A stretch of DNA of 64,000 nucleotides from Alphaproteobacteria bacterium (GTDB taxonomy: Bacteria; Pseudomonadota; Alphaproteobacteria; Sphingomonadales; Sphingomonadaceae): the NCBI GenBank assembly GCA_030426245.1, contig JAUHYZ010000010.1, positions 1-64,000 on the forward strand, given 5' to 3'. Positions 15,977 through 25,577 of the stretch are shown in pieces. Position 1 is the stretch's first letter; every line of letters begins with the position of its first letter. The translations under genes and the position numbers were made by a program. The notes beneath the pieces were generated by a model. That model did not search any database and had not been told where the DNA came from. It saw nothing but the letters and a program-made list of their open reading frames with translations.

Positions 15977-16960
15977 TTGGAATCACGCGCGGTTATTTTT
16001 GAACGAACGGGTGCGCCCGATGTTCTGAAGATCGTGACTGTAGAGGTTGGCGAGCCCGGCCCCGGTGAAGTTCGTATTCGCAACACGGCCATTGGCGTGA
16101 ATTTCTCCGACGTCTACACGCGGGCGCACAATTATCGGAAAGTCCCGCTCCCCGCACGCCTGGGCTACGAAGGTGCCGGCATTATCGATGCTGTCGGGCC
16201 AGGCGTCACGAAGTTCAGGAAAGGCGACCGGGTCGCCTATGGCGTCGATGCATATGGCGCCTATGCCGATTATCACATTCACTCCGCTTCCAAGACGCAC
16301 CACGTACCGGACGGGGTGAGCGATCAGGAAGCGGCAGCCGTTATATCGAAAGCGATTACGGTCTATAGCTTGATCAAGCGGGTGTATCCCGTTCAAGCGC
16401 AGGACAGAGTCCTGCTGCACTCTGCGGCAGGAGGTATCGGCCTGATCGCCTGCCAATGGCTGAAGCATCTTGGCGCCACTGTGATTGGCACCGCCAGCAC
16501 GCCGGAAAAGATGGATCTGGCTCTCAAGAACGGAGCGGATCACGTCATCCACTATGGGCACGAAGACATCGCGCAGCGTGTCACCCAGATCACCGGCGGT
16601 GAACTGGCAGATGCGGTTTTCGATGGTGTCGGTGCGCCAACCTTTGAGGCGTCGCTTAATTCATTGAAAGCGTGCGGATATCTCGTCAGCTTTGGACAGG
16701 CCTCGGGCGAGCCACTGTCGGCTGCGCAATTGACGAGCTTGCTTGCGCGAACTTCGATCTACTTCGTCAAACCGGCTGCAAAGCAGTTCTTTTCGTCGGA
16801 CGAGGATCTCGATGCTGCTGCCAGGGAAATCTTCGAGCTCGTCCGCTCTGGCATCATTCGGGTGAAGATCCATCGCCAATATGCGATGGAGGATGTGGCG
16901 CAGTGCCATGCGGATCTGGAAAGCCGCCAAACCATGGGATCGTGCATCCTGGTACCCTGA
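15977..16960 (+). CDS. NADPH:quinone oxidoreductase (zinc-free MDR family)
   Basis: A 327-residue medium-chain reductase of the Qor type. The N-terminal catalytic domain carries GVNFSDVYTR and LGYEGAGII, with no zinc-binding cysteines. The Rossmann part has LLHSAAGGIGLIACQWLKHLGA (NADPH-binding AAGGIG) and a phosphate-contacting region TASTPEK. It would reduce quinones with NADPH in the cytosol. It stands alone, with 177 bp of no recognised content after it. Confidence 0.9.
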   Translation: MESRAVIFERTGAPDVLKIVTVEVGEPGPGEVRIRNTAIGVNFSDVYTRAHNYRKVPLPARLGYEGAGIIDAVGPGVTKFRKGDRVAYGVDAYGAYADYHIHSASKTHHVPDGVSDQEAAAVISKAITVYSLIKRVYPVQAQDRVLLHSAAGGIGLIACQWLKHLGATVIGTASTPEKMDLALKNGADHVIHYGHEDIAQRVTQITGGELADAVFDGVGAPTFEASLNSLKACGYLVSFGQASGEPLSAAQLTSLLARTSIYFVKPAAKQFFSSDEDLDAAAREIFELVRSGIIRVKIHRQYAMEDVAQCHADLESRQTMGSCILVP

Positions 16961-17137
16961 CAATACCATCCAGAGCGGGTGGAGAACCTAGATTGAGGGA
17001 GGGGAAGAATGCCGGCTATATCCGCTTGCCCTTGGCTGGCGGCGCGCACTTGAATATGGGGACGGCATCGGGGGCGTCGGGGTTCCCATTTGCGTGCCTT
17101 TCCAGGTACCTTCCAGCTCCGACAAGCAGGAGATTTT

Positions 17138-17923
17138 ATGACAGACGATACCGGCAAGGCCCGTTGGGATGCGCTTGCACAGAAACTGCATGAGGCGCGC
17201 ATGTCCGGCGAGATGATTGCGCCGCTTGCAGATGGGGACCGGCCCAGCGATGTTGCGGAGTGCTATTACGTGCAGGATCACGAGATCGCGCTGCTCGATG
17301 CCGAGCCCCGCGCCTGGAAGCTCGGAGCCCCGGCCAAGTCGGCGCAGGAAGCGATGGGACTGGACGAACCTTTCGCCGGGCCGGTGCTGCCGGGCATGCT
17401 GCTTCCCTCACCCGCGGCGTTGGATGTCTCCGGCTATTCCTGCACAAAGTTCGAGCCGGAAGTGGCGATCACGCTGGGCACGGATATCGATACGTCGCGC
17501 CCGCTGGGTCTCGATGAGGCGCGCGCCGCCATCGCTTCCTATCACCCGGCGATCGAGATCATCAATTTCCGGAGCCGAGAAGGCGCGTCCACGGGTGCGC
17601 TCGGCATGATTACCGATTATGGCGCCAATGGCGCGCTGGTCCTCGGCCCGGCTGTTCCGCCCGGTGCGGACGATTACTGGAACATGACGCTGGATGTGCG
17701 GATCAACGGCAAGAGCGTGGCGCAAAGGACGCCGCCTCCGGCCGAGACCGAACCTGCCGCGCTGCTGGTCTGGTTCGCGGCCCATATGGGGCAGCGTGGC
17801 TATTCGCTTCGCGCGGGCGATGTGATCACCACGGGCAGCCAGGCCGGCTTGCTTCCCTATGCGCCGGGCGACCTTGTCTGCGCCGATTTCGGCGCTGCCG
17901 GAATTGCGGAAGTGCAGCTCTAG
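17138..17923 (+). CDS. Fumarylacetoacetase-superfamily protein, 2-keto-4-pentenoate hydratase-like
   Basis: A 261-residue protein of the FAH/MhpD superfamily. The metal-binding acidic residues lie in KFEPEVAITLG and PAIEIINFR, and the start GKARWDALAQKLHEARMSGE matches hydratases of meta-cleavage pathways. It could hydrate 2-hydroxypenta-2,4-dienoate-type products of aromatic ring cleavage; no dedicated pathway genes adjoin it, so the substrate is open. GCAGGAG precedes the ATG at 17138. The two gallate dioxygenase genes lie about 24 kb away. Confidence 0.82.
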   Translation: MTDDTGKARWDALAQKLHEARMSGEMIAPLADGDRPSDVAECYYVQDHEIALLDAEPRAWKLGAPAKSAQEAMGLDEPFAGPVLPGMLLPSPAALDVSGYSCTKFEPEVAITLGTDIDTSRPLGLDEARAAIASYHPAIEIINFRSREGASTGALGMITDYGANGALVLGPAVPPGADDYWNMTLDVRINGKSVAQRTPPPAETEPAALLVWFAAHMGQRGYSLRAGDVITTGSQAGLLPYAPGDLVCADFGAAGIAEVQL

Positions 17924-18134
17924 AGCGAGCAAAGCGCCACCAGTCCAGGACGCTGCGGGCCTTCGTCAAGAAGCGCCATTCCGCCTGCCGGGCAAAGTCT
18001 CTGCGTCGGGGCGTCCGCTTTTTTGGGGAAGGCGACGCTGTCCGACCTCGATATTGTTACCGATCCCAGACTATGCGTTTGGTCATCGGTCATGTTGATG
18101 CTAGCGCGGAGCGCATGAGGGGAGACGCGCCAGA

Positions 18135-19544
18135 ATGACCGCCAAGCATATTGGCCTTGTCGTCGGACTGGCCGGTTTCCTCGCCACCGTGTTCCTGCCC
18201 CCGCCGGCCACAATGCCTGCCGATGCCTGGCTGGTTGCGGGCCTCGTGATCCTGATGGCCGCATGGTGGATGACCGAGGCGATACCGCTGACGGCCACTG
18301 CGCTGCTGCCCTTCGTCATCCTGCCTTTTGCCGGGGTGATGCCCGCCGGCGATACGGCCGCGGCCTATTTCTCGCCCACGTTGTTCCTGATCCTGGGCGG
18401 CGCATTTCTGGCCCTGGCCATCGAGCGCACGGGGCTGCACCGGAGGCTGGCCCTGGGCATCCTCAATCATCTGGGCAAGGGCGGCGGATCGATGCGCCTG
18501 CTGCTGGCCTTCATGATTTCCGCCGCGATCCTTTCCATGGCGATTTCCAACACCTCTACAGCCCTGATCATGATGCCGATGGCGCTGGCGGTGCTGGCCG
18601 GAGCGGGCCTGAAAGAGGGCGACCGGGACGGGCTGGCGGGCGCGCTGCCCATGGGCATCGCCTTCGCCGCCTCGGTCGGCGGCCTGGGGACAATCGTCGG
18701 TTCGCCCACCAACGCGATTGCCGTCGGCTTGCTGGACAGCACGATCGGCGTGGAAATCAGCTTCGCGCGCTGGAGCATGTTCGGCCTGCCGATCGTGATC
18801 TGCGGCGTTCCGCTGGCGGCCTTGATCGTGGGCAAGGCGCACAAGATCGCGAGCCACAGGCTGGACATCGATGCCGCGCGCGGTGCGATTGCCTGTGCCG
18901 AGAATTGGAGCCCGGCCGAAAAGCGGCTGGTTCCGGTTGTCGCAATCGCCTTCCTCGCCTGGATGACGCGGCCCCTGCTGATGCCGATGTTGCCGGGCGA
19001 TTCCTACACGGACGGAACGATTGCGATCATCGCCGGGCTCATATTGTTTCTGCTGCCCGACGGGACCGGCCGCCCAATGCTCGTCTGGTCGGAAGCGGAC
19101 CGCGCGCCCTGGGGCGTGATCATGATGTTCGGCGGCGGATTGGCGCTGGCCTCCGCCATGGGCGCATCTGGGCTGGCCGACTGGCTGGGCAACTCGTTGC
19201 TGCCGCTGGCCGCCGTGCCGCTTCCGATCGTCGCTCTGGCGATTGTGGCGATGGTGATCGTGATCACGGAGTTCGCCAGCAATGTCGCCACGGCCAGCGG
19301 GATCATTCCCGTCGTGGCCAGCCTGGTCGTGGCGCTGGGTGCGGATCCGGTTCTGCTGGCCATGCCCGCTGCGCTGGCCGCCAGCTGGGGCTTCATGCTT
19401 CCGGCGGGCACCGGTCCGAACGCCATCGCCTGGTCAACGGGGCGGATTCACCTGCCGCGCATGATCGGCGCGGGGATCACGCTGGATATAGCAGGCATCC
19501 CGCTGATTGTGGGCCTCGTCTGGCTTATGTCCTTGCTCGTCTGA
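18135..19544 (+). CDS. DASS/SLC13-family anion transporter
   Basis: A 469-residue integral membrane protein with about a dozen hydrophobic segments. Family signatures include AWWMTEAIPLTATALLP in the first third, two SNTSTA-like hairpin tips (ISNTSTALIMMP, VGGLGTIVGSPTNA) and MLPAGTGPNAIAWSTG in the last third. DASS proteins bring in dicarboxylates or sulfate with sodium; the SNT motifs support sodium coupling but the substrate is not fixed. It lies in the inner membrane and has no apparent operon partner. Confidence 0.9.
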   Translation: MTAKHIGLVVGLAGFLATVFLPPPATMPADAWLVAGLVILMAAWWMTEAIPLTATALLPFVILPFAGVMPAGDTAAAYFSPTLFLILGGAFLALAIERTGLHRRLALGILNHLGKGGGSMRLLLAFMISAAILSMAISNTSTALIMMPMALAVLAGAGLKEGDRDGLAGALPMGIAFAASVGGLGTIVGSPTNAIAVGLLDSTIGVEISFARWSMFGLPIVICGVPLAALIVGKAHKIASHRLDIDAARGAIACAENWSPAEKRLVPVVAIAFLAWMTRPLLMPMLPGDSYTDGTIAIIAGLILFLLPDGTGRPMLVWSEADRAPWGVIMMFGGGLALASAMGASGLADWLGNSLLPLAAVPLPIVALAIVAMVIVITEFASNVATASGIIPVVASLVVALGADPVLLAMPAALAASWGFMLPAGTGPNAIAWSTGRIHLPRMIGAGITLDIAGIPLIVGLVWLMSLLV

Positions 19545-19557
19545 GCGCTGCGGCCGC

Positions 19558-20610
19558 TCAGCGGGCGTCGAGCCCGTGTTCGGCCAGGAAGCCCGACAGC
19601 AGGTCCGCCACCGCGCCATTGTTCATATCCATGAAGGGAATATGCGTGTTGCCCTTCAGGCCGGCATCGGGAAGCATCAGGATCTCCGCCTGTCCGCCGC
19701 GCGCGTTGATCAGTTCGACAAAGGCCGCACATTGCTCATAGGTCGCGATCCAGCCCGGTGAGCTATCGATATTGTCGCCCCACACGAATTGCAGTGGGAT
19801 GCGCGTCAGCCGCTCGAACTCTTCGTCGGAAACGAAGATCGGACCGAATGCGGTTTCCGGCCCTTCCCAGCCCCCTGCATCGGGATCCAGGCCTTCTGGA
19901 AAGGGAAATCCGGCGCTTTCATAAGCGACGATGGCCTTGATATTGTCGCTCTCCATCGCAGCCAGCATGGCGCGCAGCCCGCCCGCCGAATTGGTGAGCA
20001 TGACCACTGGGCCGATTTCGTCCGCCGCTTCCGCCCCGGCATGCGCCTGCAAGCGGACATTCCGGGTCGTATCAAATTCAAGATAGCGCGCGCGCATCGC
20101 CTGATCGAGTGCATTGGCGTCTTCGGTGGGGAACTGGATCCCGTCATACCAGTCGAGCCAGCTGTCGCCGAAGCGCCAGGACAGGAAATTCCCCTGGTCC
20201 CGCCCCTCGCCCGGTTCGTATTGATTGGGTTCACAGCCCCAGTTCGCACGGCCGACGCGCGGGCCGTCCCACAGATAGACGGGATAGCCCCGCTTCAGCA
20301 TGATCGAGCGATAACCTTCGCCCCCATCCCAGCGGGTCTGCCACACGGCAGCGCTGGAGCTGTGCCACATGAAAAGCGCCGTCTTTCGGGCATCCACAGG
20401 GATCTGATATTCGACATAGCCGTGATCGCAGCTGAGGGTGGACTTGTCCGGTTCGCCCTTTACCGCGCCGCCGGTGGCAAAGGCGCCTTGTCTTTCCAGC
20501 ACAATATGCCCTGAATCTTCCGCCGCATGACTCGTGCTGCAACCTGCCATGACCATCGATAGACCGGCCAGCGCGGCCGGCAGCCAGCCCAGGCGCTGCA
20601 GTGCATTCAT
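19558..20610 (-). CDS. Lipoprotein alpha/beta hydrolase (esterase-like)
   Basis: A 350-residue protein whose start (MNALQRLGWLPAALAGLSMV, then MAGCSTS) is a lipoprotein signal with a lipobox ending in cysteine. The body is an alpha/beta hydrolase: nucleophile serine in MLTNSAGGLRA (a TNSAGG variant of GxSxG), acid in FVWGDNID and histidine in GNTHIPF. It probably acts on an ester at the periplasmic face; the substrate is unknown. GGGAGAG precedes the ATG at 20610. It converges on the transporter with 13 bases between stops. Confidence 0.8.
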   Translation of the reverse strand: MNALQRLGWLPAALAGLSMVMAGCSTSHAAEDSGHIVLERQGAFATGGAVKGEPDKSTLSCDHGYVEYQIPVDARKTALFMWHSSSAAVWQTRWDGGEGYRSIMLKRGYPVYLWDGPRVGRANWGCEPNQYEPGEGRDQGNFLSWRFGDSWLDWYDGIQFPTEDANALDQAMRARYLEFDTTRNVRLQAHAGAEAADEIGPVVMLTNSAGGLRAMLAAMESDNIKAIVAYESAGFPFPEGLDPDAGGWEGPETAFGPIFVSDEEFERLTRIPLQFVWGDNIDSSPGWIATYEQCAAFVELINARGGQAEILMLPDAGLKGNTHIPFMDMNNGAVADLLSGFLAEHGLDAR

Positions 20611-20712
20611 CGCAATCTCTCCCCAACTGGCCAAACGCCAATGCGGCTAGCTAACAAGCCGCAGGCATTTTGGGAATTCGATTATCACGATAAATTTCTC
20701 GAAGGCGCTTGT

Positions 20713-21246
20713 TCAGCCCTTCCAGACGCGGCGTTCTTCCGCCTGGCGCAGCACTTCATACGCCACCTGGAACGCCTGGAACGCCTTGGCGGCTTCTTCG
20801 TCATCGGGGCGGACGTCGGGATGCACTTCCTTGGCCTTGGCGCGCCAGGCCTTCTTCACCGCTTCATGGTCCGCATCGGGCTCCAACCCCAGCACCTCGA
20901 GCGCGCGCATCTCGTCTGCGCTGCGGCTGCCGTCGCCCGAGCCGGACCAACCGTAATGCGATGCTTCGGAATAGCCGGAATTGTCGCGCCGCTCATTCTT
21001 CGCGCGCTCCTTGGCTTCTTCTTCGTCGAGCCCCGCGAAATAGTCCCACTTGGAATTGTATTCGGCGGCATGCTTCTCGCAGAAATACCACCGCTCCGGA
21101 TTGCTGGGCGATTTGGGCGCCGGGCAATTGCCGGGCTCATCGCAGCCATGCCGGTCGCAAATCCGCACAGTCGTGGTCTCCCGCCCAGCGCCATAGCCGC
21201 GCCAGCGCGGGAATCCCCAGTCGAGCGATCGTCTCCCGCGGCTCAT
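20713..21246 (-). CDS. DnaJ-domain protein
   Basis: A 177-residue soluble protein with a C-terminal J domain: ALEVLGLEPDADHEAVKKAW followed by the HPD tripeptide in KEVHPDVRPDDEEA. The N-terminal part has CDRHGCDEPGNCPAP and YFCEKHAAEYN, a cysteine/histidine cluster that may bind zinc. J domains stimulate DnaK-type ATPases. The ATG at 21246 is preferred over a TTG at 21258. It is a conserved form in sphingomonads, usually unlinked to dnaK, as here. Confidence 0.88.
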   Translation of the reverse strand: MSRGRRSLDWGFPRWRGYGAGRETTTVRICDRHGCDEPGNCPAPKSPSNPERWYFCEKHAAEYNSKWDYFAGLDEEEAKERAKNERRDNSGYSEASHYGWSGSGDGSRSADEMRALEVLGLEPDADHEAVKKAWRAKAKEVHPDVRPDDEEAAKAFQAFQVAYEVLRQAEERRVWKG

Positions 21247-21425
21247 ACGCGCCGCCAATTCTTCATCGGGAATGCCATATGAACTGTTTCATAAGCACCC
21301 GTCCGCCTCGTGCAAAGGGTGGATCGGGCCTGTGCCGCCGATCTGCGGATTTTTCCTTATGCTGCATTGCAATATCGCAGATGCACACTACATGCTCTGC
21401 CTGAGGAGAAGCAGAAGTACTTATC

Positions 21426-21620
21426 ATGAGCAGGCAACTGGCCATATCCGCCGCATTTTCGGTGTTTGCGATGTCCGCATTCGCACTGTTCGCGACTTCG
21501 GGCGAATCTTCGCATCTGGCCGCTTCGCTAGACGATCAAAGCATTTCGGGCGCCCCGATCAAGATCGAGACGCCCGAATTACTGCCGAAGCTCCCGGGTC
21601 TCCCCGGTCTCATCGACTAA
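21426..21620 (+). CDS. Small exported protein of unknown function, 64 residues
   Basis: A 64-residue protein with a convincing signal peptide (LAISAAFSVFAMSAFALFA) and a short mature part ending LPKLPGLPGLID. I do not recognise the family. GAGGAGAAG lies 17-25 bases upstream, rather far for a ribosome site. The gene sits alone between the DnaJ-domain gene and pal and could be a false positive, though the signal peptide argues for it. Confidence 0.45.
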   Translation: MSRQLAISAAFSVFAMSAFALFATSGESSHLAASLDDQSISGAPIKIETPELLPKLPGLPGLID

Positions 21621-21667
21621 ACTGGCTGCCCGCTGACGGCAGCAGAGCCGCCGTCAGCAGATGCGCA

Positions 21668-22183
21668 TCAATCGATAACGATTGTGGCTGCGCGGCGGTT
21701 GCGCGCCCATGACGCTTCGTCGGAACCCAGAGCCACCGGACGTTCCTTGCCATAGCTGACCGTGCTCAGCCTGCCGGCATCGACGCCCAGGCCAACCAGG
21801 TAGTTCTTGGCCGCATTGGCACGCCGTTCACCCAGCGCAAGGTTGTAATCGCGCGTGCCGCGCTCGTCACAATGCCCCTCGATGGTTGCCTGCGCGTCCG
21901 GGAAACGCATCAGCCATTCGGCTTGCGCCTGCAGCGCTGCGGCATCCTCGGAATCGATATCGAACTTGTCGGTATCGAAATAGATGACATTGCGGCCCTG
22001 CATCTGGGACATGAAGTGTGCGTTGGTGCCTGGGACCGGTCCCGTAGGCGTGGGTGTCGGAGCAGGTGCGGGAGTTTCCTGAACCGGCGCCGGCTGCGGC
22101 GGAAGCTGCTCTGGCGGTGAGCTGGAACAGGCGGCAAGTGCGAGAGCGCTGGCCGCAGTCATGGCAGTAATCGGGAATCGCAT
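21668..22183 (-). CDS. pal: Peptidoglycan-associated lipoprotein Pal
   Basis: A 171-residue OmpA-family lipoprotein, the last gene of the tol-pal operon. The lipobox is ALALAAC at about residue 18, a proline-rich linker follows, and the OmpA peptidoglycan-binding domain carries VIYFDTDKFDID and IEGHCDERGTRDYNLALGER. It anchors the outer membrane to peptidoglycan and binds TolB. AAGGAGAG precedes the ATG at 22183. No ybgF/cpoB gene follows it here. Confidence 0.95.
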   Translation of the reverse strand: MRFPITAMTAASALALAACSSSPPEQLPPQPAPVQETPAPAPTPTPTGPVPGTNAHFMSQMQGRNVIYFDTDKFDIDSEDAAALQAQAEWLMRFPDAQATIEGHCDERGTRDYNLALGERRANAAKNYLVGLGVDAGRLSTVSYGKERPVALGSDEASWARNRRAATIVID

Positions 22184-22257
22184 CTTACTCTCCTTATCAA
22201 ACAGGTCCTTGGGAATGCTGTACCACGTATGGCCGGTCAACTGTTAACGTAACACTC

Positions 22258-23652
22258 CTAGGGTAAAACAGGCCCCCATGCAGGGTCGGATGCACCGATC
22301 GGCGTGGGAAGACGCCGTTCATTGCGGCCGGTGAGGTCCACCTGCCACAAGGAAGCGTCGCCCGAATTGCGCGCGGTGCGGAAAAACTGGATGATGCGGC
22401 CATTTGGCGCCCAGGTGGGCGCTTCATCCTGCCAGCCATCGGTGAGGTGCCGCATATTGCGGCCCGAAGGACTCATGACGGCGACGCGCAGATCGCCGAC
22501 AATATGCGTGAAAGCGATCTGATCGCCGCGCGGGCTCCATTCGGGCGTGGCGCAGCGGCCGCCGAAGAAGCTGATCCGCCGCTGATTCGAACCGTCGGCA
22601 TCCATCACATAACATTGTTGAGCGCCCGAACGGTCGCTTTCGAACACGATCCTGCTGCCATCGGGCGAATAGGAGCCGCCGACATCCAGGCCGGGACTGT
22701 TCGTCAGCCTCGTGCTCTGCCCGCCATTGGCGGAGACGCGGTAGATGTCCGTGTTCCCGCCCACGGCCATGGAATAGAGGATCGACCTGCCATCGGGCGA
22801 CCAGCGCGGAGAGAAAGTGGGATTGTTGCTCTGCGTTACCAGACGCTGCTGCCCCGTCCCGATATCGTAGATGTAGATCCGCGGGTTTCCGTTGATATAG
22901 CTGAGATAGACCAGCGACTTGTAATCCGGGGAATAGCGCGGCGTCAGCGCGGTCGAGCGGCCATTGGTGATGAAACGGTGGTTTGCGCCATCGGAATCCA
23001 TGATCGCCAGCCGCTTGATTCGGGCATCCTTGGGCCCGGATTCCGCGATATAGGCGATCTTGCTGTCGAAGAATGGGCTCTCGCCCGAAAGGCGCGAATA
23101 GATAAGATCCGCGCATTTGTGAGCCGCACGGCGCCAATCTTCCGGCGCGACCACCCAACCTTCACGCTCCAGCTGTTCCTGAAGCTGAATGTCGTAGAGA
23201 TAGCAGCCAACGGTTAGCCTTCCATCGGCCCCCGCCTGAACATAGCCATGCACCAGCATTTCGGCGCTGCGCGCCCGCCATGTGGGCCAACTGGGCGAAT
23301 TGATCTGAGCGAATTCGGGGCGCGGGAGCGCGTCCGGCCCGACAGGGCGGAACAGCCCGTTATTTCTGAGATCCGATGTGATCACGCGCGCCAGTTCACG
23401 CCCCAGTTCATAGGTGCCCTGGGCATTGGCCGGCGTTGCGACATTGGCATTGGTGGCAAAGGCCGGAATGGCAATGCCGAGATCCTGCCACGCGCTTTCA
23501 TCCGTGACGGAGCCGGTCAGCCCGCCTTCGTCGTCATCTTCCGGCGGCAGGACAATGCCTGTATCCGTCGCCGGCGGCGCGGCTGCCTCTTGCTGGGCCA
23601 GGGCCGGAACGGGCGCGAGGAAGAGGGCAAAAAAGGCAATAAATTGTTTCAT
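22258..23652 (-). CDS. tolB: Tol-Pal system protein TolB
   Basis: A 464-residue periplasmic protein with a signal peptide (MKQFIAFFALFLAPVPALAQ), an N-terminal alpha/beta domain and a six-bladed beta-propeller with repeated WSPDG and YSPDG blades (FSPRWSPDGRSILYS, GGSYSPDGSRIVF, EWSPRGDQIAF, TWAPNGRIIQF). It links Pal in the outer membrane to TolA. Its ATG overlaps the stop of tolA (ATGA). The propeller seems complete. The 74-base gap to pal is the only real gap of the operon after tolA. Confidence 0.95.
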   Translation of the reverse strand: MKQFIAFFALFLAPVPALAQQEAAAPPATDTGIVLPPEDDDEGGLTGSVTDESAWQDLGIAIPAFATNANVATPANAQGTYELGRELARVITSDLRNNGLFRPVGPDALPRPEFAQINSPSWPTWRARSAEMLVHGYVQAGADGRLTVGCYLYDIQLQEQLEREGWVVAPEDWRRAAHKCADLIYSRLSGESPFFDSKIAYIAESGPKDARIKRLAIMDSDGANHRFITNGRSTALTPRYSPDYKSLVYLSYINGNPRIYIYDIGTGQQRLVTQSNNPTFSPRWSPDGRSILYSMAVGGNTDIYRVSANGGQSTRLTNSPGLDVGGSYSPDGSRIVFESDRSGAQQCYVMDADGSNQRRISFFGGRCATPEWSPRGDQIAFTHIVGDLRVAVMSPSGRNMRHLTDGWQDEAPTWAPNGRIIQFFRTARNSGDASLWQVDLTGRNERRLPTPIGASDPAWGPVLP

Positions 23653-24416
23653 CGGGAAGAATTCCTATCGAAACGCCATTTCCTGATGCGCTTCCATTCA
23701 TCGTAATATTCGCTGGGCAAGTCAAATGGAGCGGCAAGCTGAACGGCGCGGATCGCCAGTTCGGCATGCCGGGCCGCCTGCGGGCGGTTGGCATCCGTGA
23801 TACCGTCCTGCCCCCTCAGGCGCGGACGCCCGGCAAGGCTGCCATCCTTGTTCATATCCCAATCGAGCAAAGTCACCAGCTTTTCCGCATCGACGCCTTG
23901 CGGGGCGTTCCAGTGCGGGCGGAGCTGCCGGGAAATTGCGCTAACGAGAGAGGCCTGCGCCGAAGGACCGAATTCGGCCGCCGGCGAGCCGCGGGATTCG
24001 CTGCGATCCCCGCTGCTGCTACCCTGCAGGAAATTGTCGCCAATGCGGCTGCCGCCGCCGCTTCTCCTGGTCTGCGGAGGCTGTGTGGGCTGCGGTTCGG
24101 GCGTGACTGTGGGGCGCGCCTGCGGTGCAGGCACCCGAGGCTGCTCTTCGGCCACCAGCTCCTGAGGATCGGGCGCCGGTGCCGGATCTTCCGACAATGT
24201 CTGGGCGATTGCGGCCTGCGTTTCGGTCGACGGATCGGGCGCGGTCGACGTCAGAGAAATTTCGTCGGCCAGGCTCACGACCATCCGCTCGGGAACCGGG
24301 ACGTCCGCAGGGCTGCGCGCAGCATTGATCGCCAAAGCAAGCAGGATCGCGACATGCAGGCCTGCTGCCACTGCAAGGCCGAAGCGTTCTTCCTTCTTGA
24401 GATGGGCGAATTGCAT
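23649..24416 (-). CDS. tolA: TolA-like energy transducer
   Basis: A 255-residue protein with one N-terminal membrane anchor (ERFGLAVAAGLHVAILLALAI), a proline/glutamine-rich periplasmic spacer of about 130 residues and a C-terminal TonB/TolA-type domain (LVSAISRQLRPHWNAPQG). It is shorter than the enterobacterial TolA and lacks its long alanine-rich helix, which is normal for alphaproteobacteria. Start at 24416 (MQFAHLKKEERF) follows tolR by 10 bases. It would couple the TolQR motor to TolB/Pal. Confidence 0.88.
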   Translation of the reverse strand: MQFAHLKKEERFGLAVAAGLHVAILLALAINAARSPADVPVPERMVVSLADEISLTSTAPDPSTETQAAIAQTLSEDPAPAPDPQELVAEEQPRVPAPQARPTVTPEPQPTQPPQTRRSGGGSRIGDNFLQGSSSGDRSESRGSPAAEFGPSAQASLVSAISRQLRPHWNAPQGVDAEKLVTLLDWDMNKDGSLAGRPRLRGQDGITDANRPQAARHAELAIRAVQLAAPFDLPSEYYDEWKRIRKWRFDRNSSR

Positions 24417-24426
24417 CGACAGGGGG

Positions 24427-24876
24427 CTATGGCGTATTCGATGAACTGTTGGTGACCAGCGAAACGCGATTGCAGTCACCGCGATTGAGCTCGCCCAGAA
24501 CGGCCATGACCCGCCCGTAATTGAGCACGCGGTCCGCCCGCAGCGTGATCAGCGGCGGATTGGACGATGCACAACCGATATTTTCGACCGCTTCGGGGAA
24601 GCCCCCGACTTCGACCAGCGCGTCGTCGATGTAGATGTAGCCGTTGCTGTCGATCGCAATGGTGATCTGTTCGGGCTCCTGCGTCAGCGGATTGGCGCGG
24701 CTGTCCGGCAGATCCACAGGCACGCCTGCGGTCATCAGCGGGGCAGTGACCATGAAGATGATCAGCAGAACCAGCATCACGTCGACGAGCGGGGTGACGT
24801 TGATGTCCGCCATAGGTGCGCGGCGGCTGCCCCGCCCCCTGCCCCTGCGGCCCGACTGCGCGACGCCCATCGCCAT
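24427..24876 (-). CDS. tolR: Tol-Pal system protein TolR (ExbD family)
   Basis: A 149-residue biopolymer-transport protein. The cytoplasmic start is arginine-rich (RRGRGRGSRRAPMADIN), then comes a single membrane helix, VTPLVDVMLVLLIIFMVTAP, with the proton-path aspartate, and a periplasmic domain that binds peptidoglycan. A Cys pair (GCASS, GDCNR) is unusual and might be a disulfide. Its ATG overlaps the tolQ stop by one base (TGATG). Confidence 0.94.
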   Translation of the reverse strand: MAMGVAQSGRRGRGRGSRRAPMADINVTPLVDVMLVLLIIFMVTAPLMTAGVPVDLPDSRANPLTQEPEQITIAIDSNGYIYIDDALVEVGGFPEAVENIGCASSNPPLITLRADRVLNYGRVMAVLGELNRGDCNRVSLVTNSSSNTP

Positions 24877-25577
24877 CAGACGCGCTCCAGCTCTCTGCTC
24901 AGGCGCGCATGATACCGGTCGGCAAAGCGCTGCAGCCGCGCTTCCAGAGCGTTCACCTGGTGGCTGTAGCGGTTATAGGCGATCACGGCGGGGATGGCGG
25001 CGAACAGGCCGATAGCGGTTGCGAACAGTGCTTCGGAAATACCCGGCGCAACCACTGCGAGCGAGCTGTTCTGCTGCGCGCCGATCTGGAAGAAGCTGTT
25101 CATGATTCCCCAGACGGTGCCGAACAGGCCCACAAAGGGAGCAACGGCGCCGGTCGTAGCCAGGAAATTCAGCCGCTCGGCCAACTCATCGGCCTCGACC
25201 GCCACTTGCGCATCCATGGCGCCGGCGATCCTCTGGCGTGCACCGTCCCGGTCGAAACCCTGTTGCTGGGTGGACCGGCGGAATTCGCCCAGCCCGGCCA
25301 CTGCCACTTCCGCCGCCGGAACTTTCTGCCTGCGGCGCTCGCTCAGGATCGCCTCGGGATTTTCACGGTCCCAGAAATCTTCTTCGAAATCGGCGGAGCT
25401 GCGGCGGAGGCGGCCGATCCTCATCTTGAAGGAGACGATGATCATCCACACCCAGACACTGGCAAGCAGTAGCCCGGCCATCACGACCTGCACCACGATA
25501 TCGGCATCGAGGAATAGCTGAATCGGATTGAGCCGGTCCGGCGCGCCGGCGACGGCTAGGAATGCGAGATCGTTCAT
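24876..25577 (-). CDS. tolQ: Tol-Pal system protein TolQ (MotA/ExbB family)
   Basis: A 233-residue inner-membrane protein with three membrane segments (LFLDADIVVQVVMAGLLLAS near the start, and two later ones around ATTGAVAPFVGLFGTVWGIM and SEALFATAIGLFAAIPAVIA). These carry the family signatures GLFGTVWGI and ATAIGLFAAIPA. TolQ and TolR form the proton-driven motor. The ATG at 25577 overlaps the ybgC stop (ATGA), fixing this start. Confidence 0.95.
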   Translation of the reverse strand: MNDLAFLAVAGAPDRLNPIQLFLDADIVVQVVMAGLLLASVWVWMIIVSFKMRIGRLRRSSADFEEDFWDRENPEAILSERRRQKVPAAEVAVAGLGEFRRSTQQQGFDRDGARQRIAGAMDAQVAVEADELAERLNFLATTGAVAPFVGLFGTVWGIMNSFFQIGAQQNSSLAVVAPGISEALFATAIGLFAAIPAVIAYNRYSHQVNALEARLQRFADRYHARLSRELERV